Assembly (NCBI RefSeq): GCF_024628865.1 | Contig: NZ_CP102384.1 | Coordinates: 2,925,001 to 2,989,000, forward strand | DNA length: 64,000 bases | Direction: 5' to 3' | Origin: Sphingopyxis sp. DBS4 | GTDB lineage: Bacteria; Pseudomonadota; Alphaproteobacteria; Sphingomonadales; Sphingomonadaceae | Part shown: positions 8,083 to 16,150 of the stretch, piece by piece | Layout of the letters: each line of letters begins with the position of its first letter | Numbering within the stretch: the stretch's first letter is position 1 | Made by a program: the position numbers and the translations under genes | Notes under the pieces: generated by a model | The model's input: the letters and a program-made list of their open reading frames with translations, nothing else | Databases searched by the model: none | Told to the model about the DNA's origin: nothing

Positions 8083-8337
8083 ATGACCAAACCGACCGTC
8101 ATTTCCACGCGCGTAACGTCCGATCTTTCGGCTCGAATCGACACGCTAGCAAAAGAACTGGATCGCAGCCGGGCATGGGTGATTGCGAAAGCCATCGAAC
8201 GCTATATCGAGGAGGAATTGGAGTTCATCGAATTCGTCCGCGAGGGCGAACGTGACATCGAGCAGGGCCGCTATTTCACACAGGAACAAGTTGAGGCCAT
8301 GTTCGCCGAAAAGCTGGGCAAGCGCAACGCCGCATGA
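8083..8337 (+). CDS. Ribbon-helix-helix (CopG/ParD-like) antitoxin
   Basis: An 84-residue antitoxin. The N-terminal ribbon-helix-helix is clear: the strand TVISTRVTSDLSARIDTLAKEL is followed by DRSRAWVIAKAIERYIEEE (about residues 26-46). The acidic C-terminal tail (FVREGERDIEQGRYFTQEQVEAMF) is the segment that would wrap around and neutralise the toxin. Its stop overlaps the toxin ATG by four bases. It should autorepress through the palindrome at 8052-8071. GC content is lower than the surrounding genes, suggesting acquisition. Confidence 0.9.
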   Translation: MTKPTVISTRVTSDLSARIDTLAKELDRSRAWVIAKAIERYIEEELEFIEFVREGERDIEQGRYFTQEQVEAMFAEKLGKRNAA

Positions 8338-8630
8338 AGCGGGTGATCTGGACCGAAGCGGCTATAAACGACCTCCACGCCATCGAGAGATATCTGGTGG
8401 AAACCTATAGTCCCGTCTTCGCACGACAGATCATTGCCAGCTTGATTGAGGCGGCGCACTGGCTGTTGGATCACCCTCATGGCGGATCGCCGCTGCAAAT
8501 TGAGGGCTGGCGCAAGTGGCGGCCGCGTAAAAGTCGTCACATCCTGATTTATCGGACAGCGAATGACGGAATAGAAGTGTTGCGTGTGCGTCAAGAGCGC
8601 AACGATTGGCGCCCGGTCCCTCAAGATTGA
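8334..8630 (+). CDS. RelE/ParE-family toxin
   Basis: A 98-residue toxin of the RelE/ParE superfamily. It opens MKRVIWTEAAINDLHAIERYL, the family's first strand and helix, and ends with the strand RKSRHILIYRTANDGIEVLRVRQERNDWR, typical of ParE-like plasmid stabilisation toxins. Whether it cuts mRNA (RelE) or poisons gyrase (ParE) cannot be told from sequence; the IERYLVE and LRV.. features fit ParE-like members better. It is translationally coupled to the antitoxin through ATGA, and its own stop overlaps the likely TTG start of nadD, so the module has been fused seamlessly into the proA-nadD run. Confidence 0.9.
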   Translation: MKRVIWTEAAINDLHAIERYLVETYSPVFARQIIASLIEAAHWLLDHPHGGSPLQIEGWRKWRPRKSRHILIYRTANDGIEVLRVRQERNDWRPVPQD

Positions 8631-9280
8631 TCACCACCGGGCTCCTCGGCGGCAGCTTCAACCCGGCGCATGGCGGGCATCGGGCGATCAGCCTCGATGC
8701 GATCGCAGCGCTGGATCTCGACGAACTGTGGTGGCTCGTCTCGCCGGGCAATCCGCTGAAGCCCGCAAAGGGCATGGCGCCGCTTGCCGCCCGCCTAGCC
8801 TCGGCGCAGCGCATGGCGCGGCGTTCGCCGATCCGCGCGACCGCGATCGAGGCCGAACTCGGCACCCGCTACACCGTCGATACGCTGAAAAAGCTCGTGC
8901 AGCGCTATCCCAATCGCCGCTTCATCTGGATCATGGGCGCCGACAATCTGGCCCAATTGCCCCGCTGGCGCGACTGGCGGGGGATCGCGCGATTGATGCC
9001 GATTGCGGTAATCGCGCGTCCGGGCTATAATGGCCGCACCCACGCTGCGAAGGCGATGGGTTGGCTGCGGCGCTTTGTCCGGCCCGCGGACCAGAAACGT
9101 CACTGGACGGACTGGAGACCGCCTGCCCTCGTGTTCCTGCGTTTTTCGCCCGACGTGCGATCCGCAACTGCAATACGGCAGGCCAACCCCCGCTGGTTCG
9201 AGAGCTATGCAGGCCGCGCGATGCGCGACCCTGTCACGCATTCGCGGCTGGCCATGGATGAAAGGAATGAAACCGCTTGA
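8627..9280 (+). CDS. nadD: Nicotinate-nucleotide adenylyltransferase NadD
   Basis: Transfers AMP from ATP to nicotinate mononucleotide in NAD biosynthesis. The nucleotidyltransferase signature GLLGGSFNPAHGGH is at the N-terminus, followed by WLVSPGNPLKP, the segment FIWIMGADNLAQLPRWRDW, and the C-terminal RSATAIR equivalent of the SSTxIR motif. A TTG at 8627 (overlapping the toxin stop) places the signature about four residues from the start as in homologues and gives 217 residues; a TTG at 8606 would add seven residues. The stop overlaps the start of rsfS in TTGA. Confidence 0.93.
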   Translation: MITTGLLGGSFNPAHGGHRAISLDAIAALDLDELWWLVSPGNPLKPAKGMAPLAARLASAQRMARRSPIRATAIEAELGTRYTVDTLKKLVQRYPNRRFIWIMGADNLAQLPRWRDWRGIARLMPIAVIARPGYNGRTHAAKAMGWLRRFVRPADQKRHWTDWRPPALVFLRFSPDVRSATAIRQANPRWFESYAGRAMRDPVTHSRLAMDERNETA

Positions 9281-9660
9281 TAGCCGCCAGTAAGGATGCC
9301 GCACCCGCCAACAGCGTGGACGCGCTCCACGCGCTGATTCTCCACCAGCTGGACGAGGATCAGGCCCAGGAAACCATCTCCATCCCGCTTGCCGGCAAGA
9401 GCAGCATCGCCGATCATATGGTGATCGCGAGCGGCCGGTCGACGCGTCATGTCTCGGCGATCGCCGACAAGCTGGCGCAGCGCATCAAGCAGGAAACGGG
9501 CCGCAGCGTCCGGATCGAGGGGCTGCCGAACGCCGACTGGGTGCTGATCGATTCGGGCGACGTGATCGTCCACCTGTTCCGCCCCGAGGTGCGCAGCTTC
9601 TACAACCTCGAGCGCATGTGGTCGTTCGGCGACGCGCCGCCGGTTGCCGCGGTAAATTGA
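9277..9660 (+). CDS. rsfS: Ribosomal silencing factor RsfS
   Basis: A 127-residue member of the Iojap/RsfS family, which binds uL14 on the large ribosomal subunit and prevents subunit joining under starvation. Conserved parts seen are ADHMVIASGRSTRHVSAIADKL and the C-terminal WVLIDSGDVIVHLFRPEVRSFYNLERMW. The start is a TTG at 9277 overlapping the nadD stop. The nadD-rsfS-rlmH order is widely conserved and links NAD synthesis genes to ribosome maturation genes. An N-terminal extension of about 15 residues precedes the conserved domain. Confidence 0.95.
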   Translation: MIAASKDAAPANSVDALHALILHQLDEDQAQETISIPLAGKSSIADHMVIASGRSTRHVSAIADKLAQRIKQETGRSVRIEGLPNADWVLIDSGDVIVHLFRPEVRSFYNLERMWSFGDAPPVAAVN

Positions 9661-9692
9661 CGCCTTTGCCTCGCTAACGTAGGCGAGGCGTC

Positions 9693-10121
9693 ATGTTGCT
9701 GCACATCATCGCGCGCGGGCGCATCGGGCGCGGGCCCGAGGCCGAGCTGGTCGAGCGCTACATGAAGCGCGTGACCTGGGCGCAGAAGATTTCGGAGCTT
9801 CCCGATACCGGCGGACGCATGCCCGCCGCGACAGAGAATAGCCGCACCATCCTGCTCGACGAAGGCGGCGAACAGCTCTCCTCGCTCGAATTCGCCAAAT
9901 TGCTGGAAAAATGGCGCGACGGCGGGGTGCGCGAGGCGCGCTTCTGCCTCGGCGCCGCCGATGGCTTCACGCCCGCCGAGCGCGAGGGTGCCGACCGGGT
10001 CATCGCGTTCGGCCGCGCCACCTGGCCGCACCTGATGGCGCGTGCGATGCTCGCCGAGCAATTGTGGCGCGCGACCAGCATCATTGCAGGGCACCCCTAT
10101 CACCGCGAGGGGCGGCAATGA
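9693..10121 (+). CDS. rlmH: 23S rRNA (pseudouridine1915-N3)-methyltransferase RlmH
   Basis: A SPOUT-class methyltransferase of 142 residues, slightly shorter than the usual 155, which modifies helix 69 of 23S rRNA in the assembled ribosome. The N-terminus MLLHIIARGRIGRGPEAELVERY, the central LLDEGGEQLSS, and the knot region FCLGAADGF...IAFGRATWPHLMARAMLAEQLWRA.. followed by GHPYHRE are diagnostic. Its stop overlaps the next start in ATGA. Confidence 0.96.
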   Translation: MLLHIIARGRIGRGPEAELVERYMKRVTWAQKISELPDTGGRMPAATENSRTILLDEGGEQLSSLEFAKLLEKWRDGGVREARFCLGAADGFTPAEREGADRVIAFGRATWPHLMARAMLAEQLWRATSIIAGHPYHREGRQ

Positions 10122-11335
10122 GGCGCTGGGCCTTCCCGCTGGCGCTGGGCTTCGCAGCCGTCGGCGGCACGCTGGCGGTCGCGCAAAGCGACGATGTCTT
10201 CGACCCTCAGGCGATCGCAGCGCGCGAGCGCGAGCAGCTTCTGACCGCCAAGCGGCAATCGGCCGACGCGATGACGCGCAGCGCCGCGCTCGAAGCGCAG
10301 GCGACCGCCGCACACGACGAGGCCGAGCGGCTGAAGAAGCGCAGCGCCGCCCTCGCCGCACGCATCCAGTCGGCCGAAGCCGACATCAATGCCGGCGAAG
10401 CGCGCATCGCGCTGGTGTCACGGCGGCTGAAGGGGCAAGAGGCGCGGCTCGCCGAGCAGCGGCAGCCCTTGCTGGAGCTTACCGCCGCGTTGCAGCAACT
10501 CAGCCGCCAACCCCCGGTGAGCGTACTCGCCCAGCCCGGATCGCTGACCGACATGGTGCATGCGCGCGCCGTGATCGACGCCGCCATGCCGGTGATCGCG
10601 CAACGGACGGCGGGCGTGCGCCGCGAGCTTGCCGAACTACGCGCCGTCCGCCAGCAGCAGGGAATCGCGCTGCAGGCACTCGCTGCGAGCAAGACCGAAC
10701 TCGCCCAGCGCCGCGACGCGCTGACCCGGCTCGAAAACGAGGGACGGCTGCGCTCGCGCGAGTTGATGAGCAGCGCCCAGCTCGAAGCCGACCGCGCCCT
10801 CGGGCTGGGCGAAAAGGCGCGCGACATCGTCGAACTGATGGATGCACTCGAAACCGACGGCGCAGTGCGCGGCGAACTGGCCCAGCTCGCGGGCCCGATC
10901 CCGCGCCCGCGCGATCCGACGAGCGCGGTGATGCGGACGGCTCCGCCTGCACCGGCCGAGGCCGAGCTTGCGCGCGGCGTCTATCGCCTGCCCGTTGTCG
11001 GGCGCATCGTCGCGGGACTGGGCGAAGTCAATGACAGCGGCGTCCGCTCGCGCGGGATCACCATCGCGGCGCGCCCGGGCGGGCAGGTCGTCGCCCCCGC
11101 ACCGGGGCGCGTCAGCTTCGCGGGCGATTATCGCGGCTATGGCAAGATCGTCATCATCGACCATGGCGGCGGTTGGATTTCGCTGGTCACCGGGATGATC
11201 GCGCTGTCGGCGGGGGTCGGCGACACGCTGGATGCCGGGGCGCCGATCGGCCGCGCCGGGTCCGACGACAGTCGGATTACCGTCGAACTGCGGCGCGCCG
11301 GACGGCCCGTGGATATCGCCCGAATGTTGGGGTGA
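10118..11335 (+). CDS. EnvC-like murein hydrolase activator (degenerate LytM/M23)
   Basis: A 405-residue exported protein. A signal peptide ends near AVAQS (about residue 23). A long coiled coil follows (about 35-265, rich in Ala, Arg, Glu, Gln), then a linker with Pro and a C-terminal LytM/M23-like fold (from LPVVGRIVAGLGE, about 290). The usual zinc ligands of active M23 peptidases are not all present: the HxxxD equivalent reads GVRSRGI and the HxH equivalent after IIDHGGGW is LVTGM. This is expected of EnvC-type proteins that activate amidases instead of cutting peptidoglycan. It is coupled to rlmH upstream and lies 104 bases before ctpA, a common order in alphaproteobacteria. Confidence 0.85.
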   Translation: MRRWAFPLALGFAAVGGTLAVAQSDDVFDPQAIAAREREQLLTAKRQSADAMTRSAALEAQATAAHDEAERLKKRSAALAARIQSAEADINAGEARIALVSRRLKGQEARLAEQRQPLLELTAALQQLSRQPPVSVLAQPGSLTDMVHARAVIDAAMPVIAQRTAGVRRELAELRAVRQQQGIALQALAASKTELAQRRDALTRLENEGRLRSRELMSSAQLEADRALGLGEKARDIVELMDALETDGAVRGELAQLAGPIPRPRDPTSAVMRTAPPAPAEAELARGVYRLPVVGRIVAGLGEVNDSGVRSRGITIAARPGGQVVAPAPGRVSFAGDYRGYGKIVIIDHGGGWISLVTGMIALSAGVGDTLDAGAPIGRAGSDDSRITVELRRAGRPVDIARMLG

Positions 11336-11439
11336 CCCCATGTCTCTGTCCCGGAACTCGCGCTTGACGCCCCCAAAATTCCGTAGGACGATGGCCCGTC
11401 GGGGATTATAAGGCGGGTTCACGCCTGCGCGATTGAAAG

Positions 11440-12834
11440 ATGACCATGACCGAATCGACCCAGACTGCCTCCTCTTCCCGGCGCCGTTTCGCGCTGTGGC
11501 AGGGCGCCGCGGCGCTTTCGACCCTCGCGCTCGTCCCGCTCGCGACCGGGGCGATGGCGACCGTCGACGCCTCGACGCAACAGGAAATCGCCCGCTTCAT
11601 GGATGTCTTTCTCGAGGTCAAATCCAACTATGTCGAGCCGGTCAGCGACGACAAGCTGATCGAGGGCGCGATCAACGGGATGCTCGCCAGCCTTGACCCG
11701 CATTCGGGTTATCTCGACGCGCGCGACTATTCCAATCTCCGCACCCAGACCGACGGCGAATATGGCGGGCTCGGCCTGTCGGTCACGATGGAGGACGGCG
11801 TCGTCAAGGTGATCGCGCCGACCGCCGACACACCCGCCGACCGCGCGGGCGTCAAGGCGGGCGACTATATCACGCATATCAACAAGGAACTGATCTTCGG
11901 CATGACCCTCGACGAAGCGGTCGAGCAGATGCGCGGGCGTCCCGGCACCCAGGTCGAGATCACCGTCGTGCGCGAGGGTCAGGACAAGCCGATCGAGATG
12001 ACGCTGACCCGCGAGATCATCGACGTGAAGCCGGTCAAATGGGAAGTGAAGGACGATGTCGGCGTGCTGACCATCGCCAGCTTCTCCGCCGACGCGACCC
12101 GCGACCTCAAGGCCGCGATGATCTCGGTCGAAAAGTCGCTCGGCCACAAACCGCGCGGCTGGGTGCTCGACCTGCGCTCGAACCCCGGCGGGCTGCTCGA
12201 CGAAGCGGTGGGGGTCAGCGACATCTTCCTCGACCGCGGCGAGATCGTCTCGCAGCGCGGGCGCAAGAAGGGAGATATCGAACGCTATTTCGCCGAACCC
12301 GGCGACCTTGCCGGCGGCGCGCCGATGATCGTGCTGATCGACGCGGGCTCCGCCTCCGCTTCCGAAATCGTCGCGGGCGCGCTGCAGGATCAGCATCGCG
12401 CGGTGATCATGGGCGAACGCAGCTTCGGCAAGGGATCGGTGCAGACGGTGCTGCCACTGACCGACACCACCGCGCTCCGCCTGACGACCGCGCGCTATTA
12501 CACCCCCTCGGGCCGCAGCGTGCAGGAAGGCGGGATCGAGCCCGACATTCGCGTGCCACAGCTTTCGGACCCCGATTACAAGGATCGCCCGCGCTTCCGC
12601 GAAAGCGACCTGCGCCGCCATCTGATCAACGAGAAGAAGGTCGACAACAGCCTGCTCGAAAAGGACGAGAAGGACGATCCGCGCTTCACCGCGACCGCCG
12701 ACGAGCTGAAGGCCAAGGGCATCAAGGATTATCAGCTCTATTATGCGCTGCAGACGATCGGGCGGATCGGCCCGGCGACCCCGCGCTTGGCGCAGGGCGG
12801 CAAGCCGCCCGCGAAACCGGCCGCACGCAACTGA
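11440..12834 (+). CDS. ctpA: Carboxy-terminal processing protease (S41)
   Basis: A 464-residue periplasmic S41 peptidase. An N-terminal signal (SSRRRFALWQGAAALSTLAL) is followed by a cap region, a PDZ domain (about 105-190, YGGLGLSVTMEDG...APTADTPADRAGVKAGD) and the catalytic domain with the nucleophile in DAGSASASEIVAG (Ser306) and the general base in RSFGKGSVQ (Lys331). The 25-residue spacing matches Prc-type enzymes. The C-terminal extension (about 405-464) is charged. It follows the EnvC-like gene; both act on cell wall remodelling, so shared function is likely. Confidence 0.95.
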   Translation: MTMTESTQTASSSRRRFALWQGAAALSTLALVPLATGAMATVDASTQQEIARFMDVFLEVKSNYVEPVSDDKLIEGAINGMLASLDPHSGYLDARDYSNLRTQTDGEYGGLGLSVTMEDGVVKVIAPTADTPADRAGVKAGDYITHINKELIFGMTLDEAVEQMRGRPGTQVEITVVREGQDKPIEMTLTREIIDVKPVKWEVKDDVGVLTIASFSADATRDLKAAMISVEKSLGHKPRGWVLDLRSNPGGLLDEAVGVSDIFLDRGEIVSQRGRKKGDIERYFAEPGDLAGGAPMIVLIDAGSASASEIVAGALQDQHRAVIMGERSFGKGSVQTVLPLTDTTALRLTTARYYTPSGRSVQEGGIEPDIRVPQLSDPDYKDRPRFRESDLRRHLINEKKVDNSLLEKDEKDDPRFTATADELKAKGIKDYQLYYALQTIGRIGPATPRLAQGGKPPAKPAARN

Positions 12835-12845
12835 TTTGTTCAATC

Positions 12846-12923
12846 CGTCGTCCCGGCGAAGGCCGGGACCTCGCCTTCTGTATCTGACGCACCGGCGAGA
12901 TTCCGGCCTTCGCCGGAATGACT
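12846..12923. repeat. Extragenic palindrome, TCCCGGCGAAGGCCGGGA type
   Basis: A pair of mini-hairpins, TCCCGGCGAAGGCCGGGA (12851-12868) and TTCCGGCCTTCGCCGGAA (12901-12918), that can also pair with each other. It lies between ctpA and dsbB. Related copies are at 14700-14777 and 18807-18828. Confidence 0.8.
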
Positions 12924-12943
12924 ATAGTTCAAGGTAAGTGTTG

Positions 12944-13426
12944 ATGCTCCAATCCCGCCTTGCCGCGCCGCTCGTCGCGCTCGCCGCGCCGCTGCTTCTT
13001 TATGGCGGCGCGCTCGTGTCGCAGTTCGGCTTTGGCCTCCATCCGTGCGAAATGTGCTATTGGCAGCGCTGGCCGCACCAAGCGGCGATCGTGCTGGCGT
13101 TGCTCGCGCTGCTCCTCAATCGCAACGACAAGGTCATGCGCGCGCTGACTCTGCTCGCCGCCGTCGCAATCGCGGTCAGCGGTGCGATTGGCATTTTCCA
13201 CGCCGGGGTCGAATATGGATTGTGGGAAGGGCTGACGACGTGCAGCACCAGCCATAGCGGCCCGATTTCGCTCGACGAGATCATGGCGGCGCCGATCATC
13301 CGCTGCGACGTCGCGCAGTGGCGGCTGTTCGGCATCTCGCTCGCCGGCTTCAATGCGATCTTCTCGCTCGCCGCCGCCGCGCTCGTCTTGACCTTGCTGC
13401 GCCGCCGGACCACATCGGCGGCATGA
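12944..13426 (+). CDS. dsbB: Disulfide bond formation protein DsbB
   Basis: A 160-residue inner-membrane quinone reductase that reoxidises DsbA. Four hydrophobic helices are visible. The periplasmic redox pairs are Cys35/Cys38 (HPCEMCYWQRWPH, the family signature) and Cys100/Cys121. The ATG at 12944 is preceded by AAGGTAAG six bases upstream, which supports it over in-frame GTG and TTG codons just before. The stop overlaps the coq7 start by four bases, so the two are translationally coupled; both proteins interact with ubiquinone. Confidence 0.92.
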   Translation: MLQSRLAAPLVALAAPLLLYGGALVSQFGFGLHPCEMCYWQRWPHQAAIVLALLALLLNRNDKVMRALTLLAAVAIAVSGAIGIFHAGVEYGLWEGLTTCSTSHSGPISLDEIMAAPIIRCDVAQWRLFGISLAGFNAIFSLAAAALVLTLLRRRTTSAA

Positions 13427-13938
13427 GCAAGCACCGTACCGCCTCGATGATCCGCGTCGACCAGGCCGGCGAATATGGCGCGACGCGCATCTATGCCGGC
13501 CAGCTCGCGGTGATGGGCGACCGTCACCCGATGGCGCGCGAGATCGCGCATATGGCCGAACAAGAAGAACGACACCGCGCCTTCTTCGACGCGATGGTCG
13601 CACGCCGCGGCGTGCGGCCGACCGCGCTCCAGCCCGTCTGGAACGTCGCGGGCTTTGCGCTGGGCGCGGTGACCGCGGCAATGGGACCGCGCGCCGCGAT
13701 GGCCTGCACCGCCGCGGTCGAGACCGAGATCGACCGGCATTATCGCCATCAGATCGACGAACTCGGCGACAGCGACCCTGAACTCAGCGCCGCGGTCGAG
13801 GATTTCCGCGCCGAGGAGCTCGAACACAAGGAAGCCGCGCTCGCTGCAGGGGCCGAAAGCTCGCCCGGCTATCCGCTGCTCAGCCTCGCGATTCGCGCGG
13901 GCTGCCGCGCAGCCATCGCGCTGTCCAAGCGTATCTGA
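13423..13938 (+). CDS. coq7: Demethoxyubiquinone hydroxylase Coq7
   Basis: A 171-residue di-iron monooxygenase that hydroxylates 5-demethoxyubiquinol in ubiquinone synthesis. Ferritin-like iron ligands are seen as GEYGATRIY (Glu17), AEQEERH (Glu48, His51), the ETEIDRHY segment and AEELEHKEAAL. The length matches the compact bacterial Coq7 form. It starts at ATG 13423 within the dsbB stop. A second ubiquinone gene, coq4, is at 47825-48604. Confidence 0.95.
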   Translation: MSKHRTASMIRVDQAGEYGATRIYAGQLAVMGDRHPMAREIAHMAEQEERHRAFFDAMVARRGVRPTALQPVWNVAGFALGAVTAAMGPRAAMACTAAVETEIDRHYRHQIDELGDSDPELSAAVEDFRAEELEHKEAALAAGAESSPGYPLLSLAIRAGCRAAIALSKRI

Positions 13939-14044
13939 TAGATAATCTCCCCCGTCATCGCCGGGTGCGAAGGATGACGGGATGTTCATGGACTATGCAG
14001 AGAGCGCGTGCCATTCCGGCCGAAACGCAATGAAGGAAAAAGTG

Positions 14045-14659
14045 ATGACCCGCCTGCCGTTCGCCGCGCTGTTCCTCGCCAGCAGCCTCGCCGCTTTCCC
14101 TGCCGCCGCGCAGGAAACCAACACGGTGAACGCCGACAAGATCAATCAGGTGATCATCTATGGCGACGACAAGTGCGAGCAGTCGAGCCCCGACGAGATC
14201 GTCGTCTGCAACCGCCTGCCCGAACAGGATCGGTATCGCGTGCCGCAGATCTTCCGCGGTGGCGATCCGCTCGACCCGCGCAATCAGGCGTGGCTCAACC
14301 GCGTGACCTCGATGGAGCGCGTCGGCCGCTTCGGCACCGACAGCTGCTCGCCGGTCGGACTCGGCGGCTTCACCGGCTGCACGCAGGCGCTCCTCGCGGG
14401 CGCCAAGGCCGAGCGCCAGGCAGCCGACAAGACCGACTGGCAGGCGATGATCGCCGACGAACGCGCCAAGCGGATTGCGGGCATCGACGCCGCGGCGGAC
14501 GAGGTCGAAGCTGCGGTGGTCGCCGAGGAGAAAGCGCTCGCCGAACGGCAGAAGGCGGCCGAGGAGCTCGAACGCCAGGCCAGCGGCCAAGGGCCCGCCC
14601 CCGCATCATCGGAAGCCGAACCCGACGCAGGCGACCTGCCGGTGCCGCCGAAGAATTAG
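14045..14659 (+). CDS. Secreted hypothetical protein with C-terminal coiled coil
   Basis: A 204-residue exported protein. The signal peptide MTRLPFAALFLASSLAAFPAAAQ should be cleaved after AAAQ. A short domain with paired cysteines follows (DDKCEQSSPDEIVVCNRLPEQDRYRVP, then a second pair in TDSCSPVGLGGFTGC). After residue about 120 comes a charged Ala/Glu-rich coiled coil and a Pro/Ala-rich tail. The ATG at 14045 is chosen because AAGGA lies seven bases upstream; ATG 14030 is possible. The EIVVCxRxPExxRYRxP segment recurs in sphingomonad secreted proteins as far as I recall. Function unknown. Confidence 0.75.
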   Translation: MTRLPFAALFLASSLAAFPAAAQETNTVNADKINQVIIYGDDKCEQSSPDEIVVCNRLPEQDRYRVPQIFRGGDPLDPRNQAWLNRVTSMERVGRFGTDSCSPVGLGGFTGCTQALLAGAKAERQAADKTDWQAMIADERAKRIAGIDAAADEVEAAVVAEEKALAERQKAAEELERQASGQGPAPASSEAEPDAGDLPVPPKN

Positions 14660-14699
14660 AACGTGATCGGCTTAGGCTGAAATATCGCCTTCCTTATCT

Positions 14700-14777
14700 C
14701 GTCATCCCGGCGAAGGCCGGGATCTCACCGTCTCGGCCTGACGCATCGGCGAGATCCCGGCCTTCGCCGGGATGACG
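14700..14777. repeat. Extragenic palindrome with perfect 27-base arms
   Basis: Arms 14700-14726 and 14751-14777 are exact reverse complements (CGTCATCCCGGCGAAG... ), with a 24-base loop. Each arm also contains the CCCGGCGAAGGCCGGG mini-hairpin found at 12846-12923 and 18807-18828. It lies between convergent genes but has no T-tract, so it is a dispersed repeat that may double as a transcription barrier. Confidence 0.9.
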
Positions 14778-14816
14778 ATTCCTTCAAGGAGGCGGACGGT
14801 CAGGAAACCCGGCCGC

Positions 14817-16079
14817 TCACCCCTCGCGCGGCGTCCATGGCGTCGGGCCGCGTCCCTTCCACCAGCGCAGCAGCAGGCCGAGCGCCACCCCGACCCCGAT
14901 CGCGATCGTCAGGTCGGCGAACACCGTCAGCACCAGCGTCAGCACGAGCAATAGCAGTTCGTCGCGCGGCAGCGCGAGATGCTCGCGCCACTTCTCCGGC
15001 TCGGCCATGTTCAGCGCGGTGACGAGCAGCACCGCCGCGAGCGCCGGCAACGCCAGCGCGCCGGCAAGCTTTCCCGCGACGAGCAGCACCGCAAGGATCA
15101 CCAGCGCGTGTACCATCCCCGCGACAGGTGTGCGCCCGCCGGCGCGGACGTTGGTCGCAGTCCGCGCGATCGCGCCGGTGACGGGAAGCCCGCCGAACAA
15201 AGGCGAGACGATATTCGCATAGCCCTGCGCGAGCAGTTCGGCGCTCGGGCGGTGATGGCCGCCGAACATGCGGTCGGCGACGATCGCCGACAGCAAGGAT
15301 TCGACCCCCGCGAGAAAGGCGATGGTGAAGGCCGAGGGCAGCAGTTCGATCAGACGATCCGCCGTCACCTGCGGCCAGTGGGGCGCTGGAAGCCCCGACG
15401 GCAGCGCGCCGAAGCGCGACCCCACCGTATCGACCGGCAGGTGAAAGGCGGCGACCGCCAGCGAAGCAAGGCCGACCGCGATCACCAGCACCGGCCAGCG
15501 CGGACGCCAGCGCCGCAGCAGCAGGATCGCGGCGACGGTCGCGGCGGTGACGCCCAGCGCCGCCGGGCTGAGTGTCGCGCGCGCTGCCCATAGCGCCTCG
15601 ATCTTCGGGATCATGTCGGCGGGAACCTTGCCCGCCGACAGGCCGAGCGCGTCTTGGAGCTGGCTGGCGGCGATGATCGTCGCGATGCCGATGGTGAAGC
15701 CGTCGATCACCGGCTCGGGCACCAGCGCGATCAGCCGGCCGGCGCGGAAGAAGCCGGCGATCGTCAGGATGATCCCCGCCATGATCGTCGCGACGATCAG
15801 CCCGTCCATCCCGTGATTCTGGATGACGCCATAGACGACGACGATGAAGGCGCCGGTCGGCCCGCCGATCTGCACCCGGCTGCCGCTCGTCGCCGAGATG
15901 ATGAAGCCGCCGATGATCGCGGTGACGAGCCCGACGAAGGGCGTGCTGCCCGACGCAATGGCGATCGCGATGCAGAGGGGTAGCGCGACGAGCGCGACGC
16001 TGACCCCGGCCAACGCATCGGCGCGGAACAGCGGCCAGCTGTAATCGCGCATCGTATCCAGCAGCTTGGGCCGGCGCAT
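14817..16079 (-). CDS. SulP-family anion transporter lacking STAS domain
   Basis: A 420-residue SLC26/SulP permease for sulfate, bicarbonate or a similar anion. About 11-14 hydrophobic segments are visible. Family signatures are DALAGVSVALVALPLCIAIAIASG near the N-terminus, GSRVQIGGPTGAFIVVVYGV (about 67-86) and the central AGVESLLSAIVADRMFGGHH with PVTGAIARTATNVRAGGRTPVAGMVHAL. The protein ends right after the transmembrane domain (RWWKGRGPTPWTPREG) with no cytoplasmic STAS domain, which most SulP proteins have. The start at 16079 has AAGGAG five bases upstream. It is monocistronic; substrate cannot be assigned. Confidence 0.88.
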   Translation of the reverse strand: MRRPKLLDTMRDYSWPLFRADALAGVSVALVALPLCIAIAIASGSTPFVGLVTAIIGGFIISATSGSRVQIGGPTGAFIVVVYGVIQNHGMDGLIVATIMAGIILTIAGFFRAGRLIALVPEPVIDGFTIGIATIIAASQLQDALGLSAGKVPADMIPKIEALWAARATLSPAALGVTAATVAAILLLRRWRPRWPVLVIAVGLASLAVAAFHLPVDTVGSRFGALPSGLPAPHWPQVTADRLIELLPSAFTIAFLAGVESLLSAIVADRMFGGHHRPSAELLAQGYANIVSPLFGGLPVTGAIARTATNVRAGGRTPVAGMVHALVILAVLLVAGKLAGALALPALAAVLLVTALNMAEPEKWREHLALPRDELLLLVLTLVLTVFADLTIAIGVGVALGLLLRWWKGRGPTPWTPREG

Positions 16080-16150
16080 CGCATCTCCTTGGGCAAGAAC
16101 CTGCCAAAAGCCGCTAGGCCTCGGCCCGCACTGCGGTCAAGTCGCGTGCG

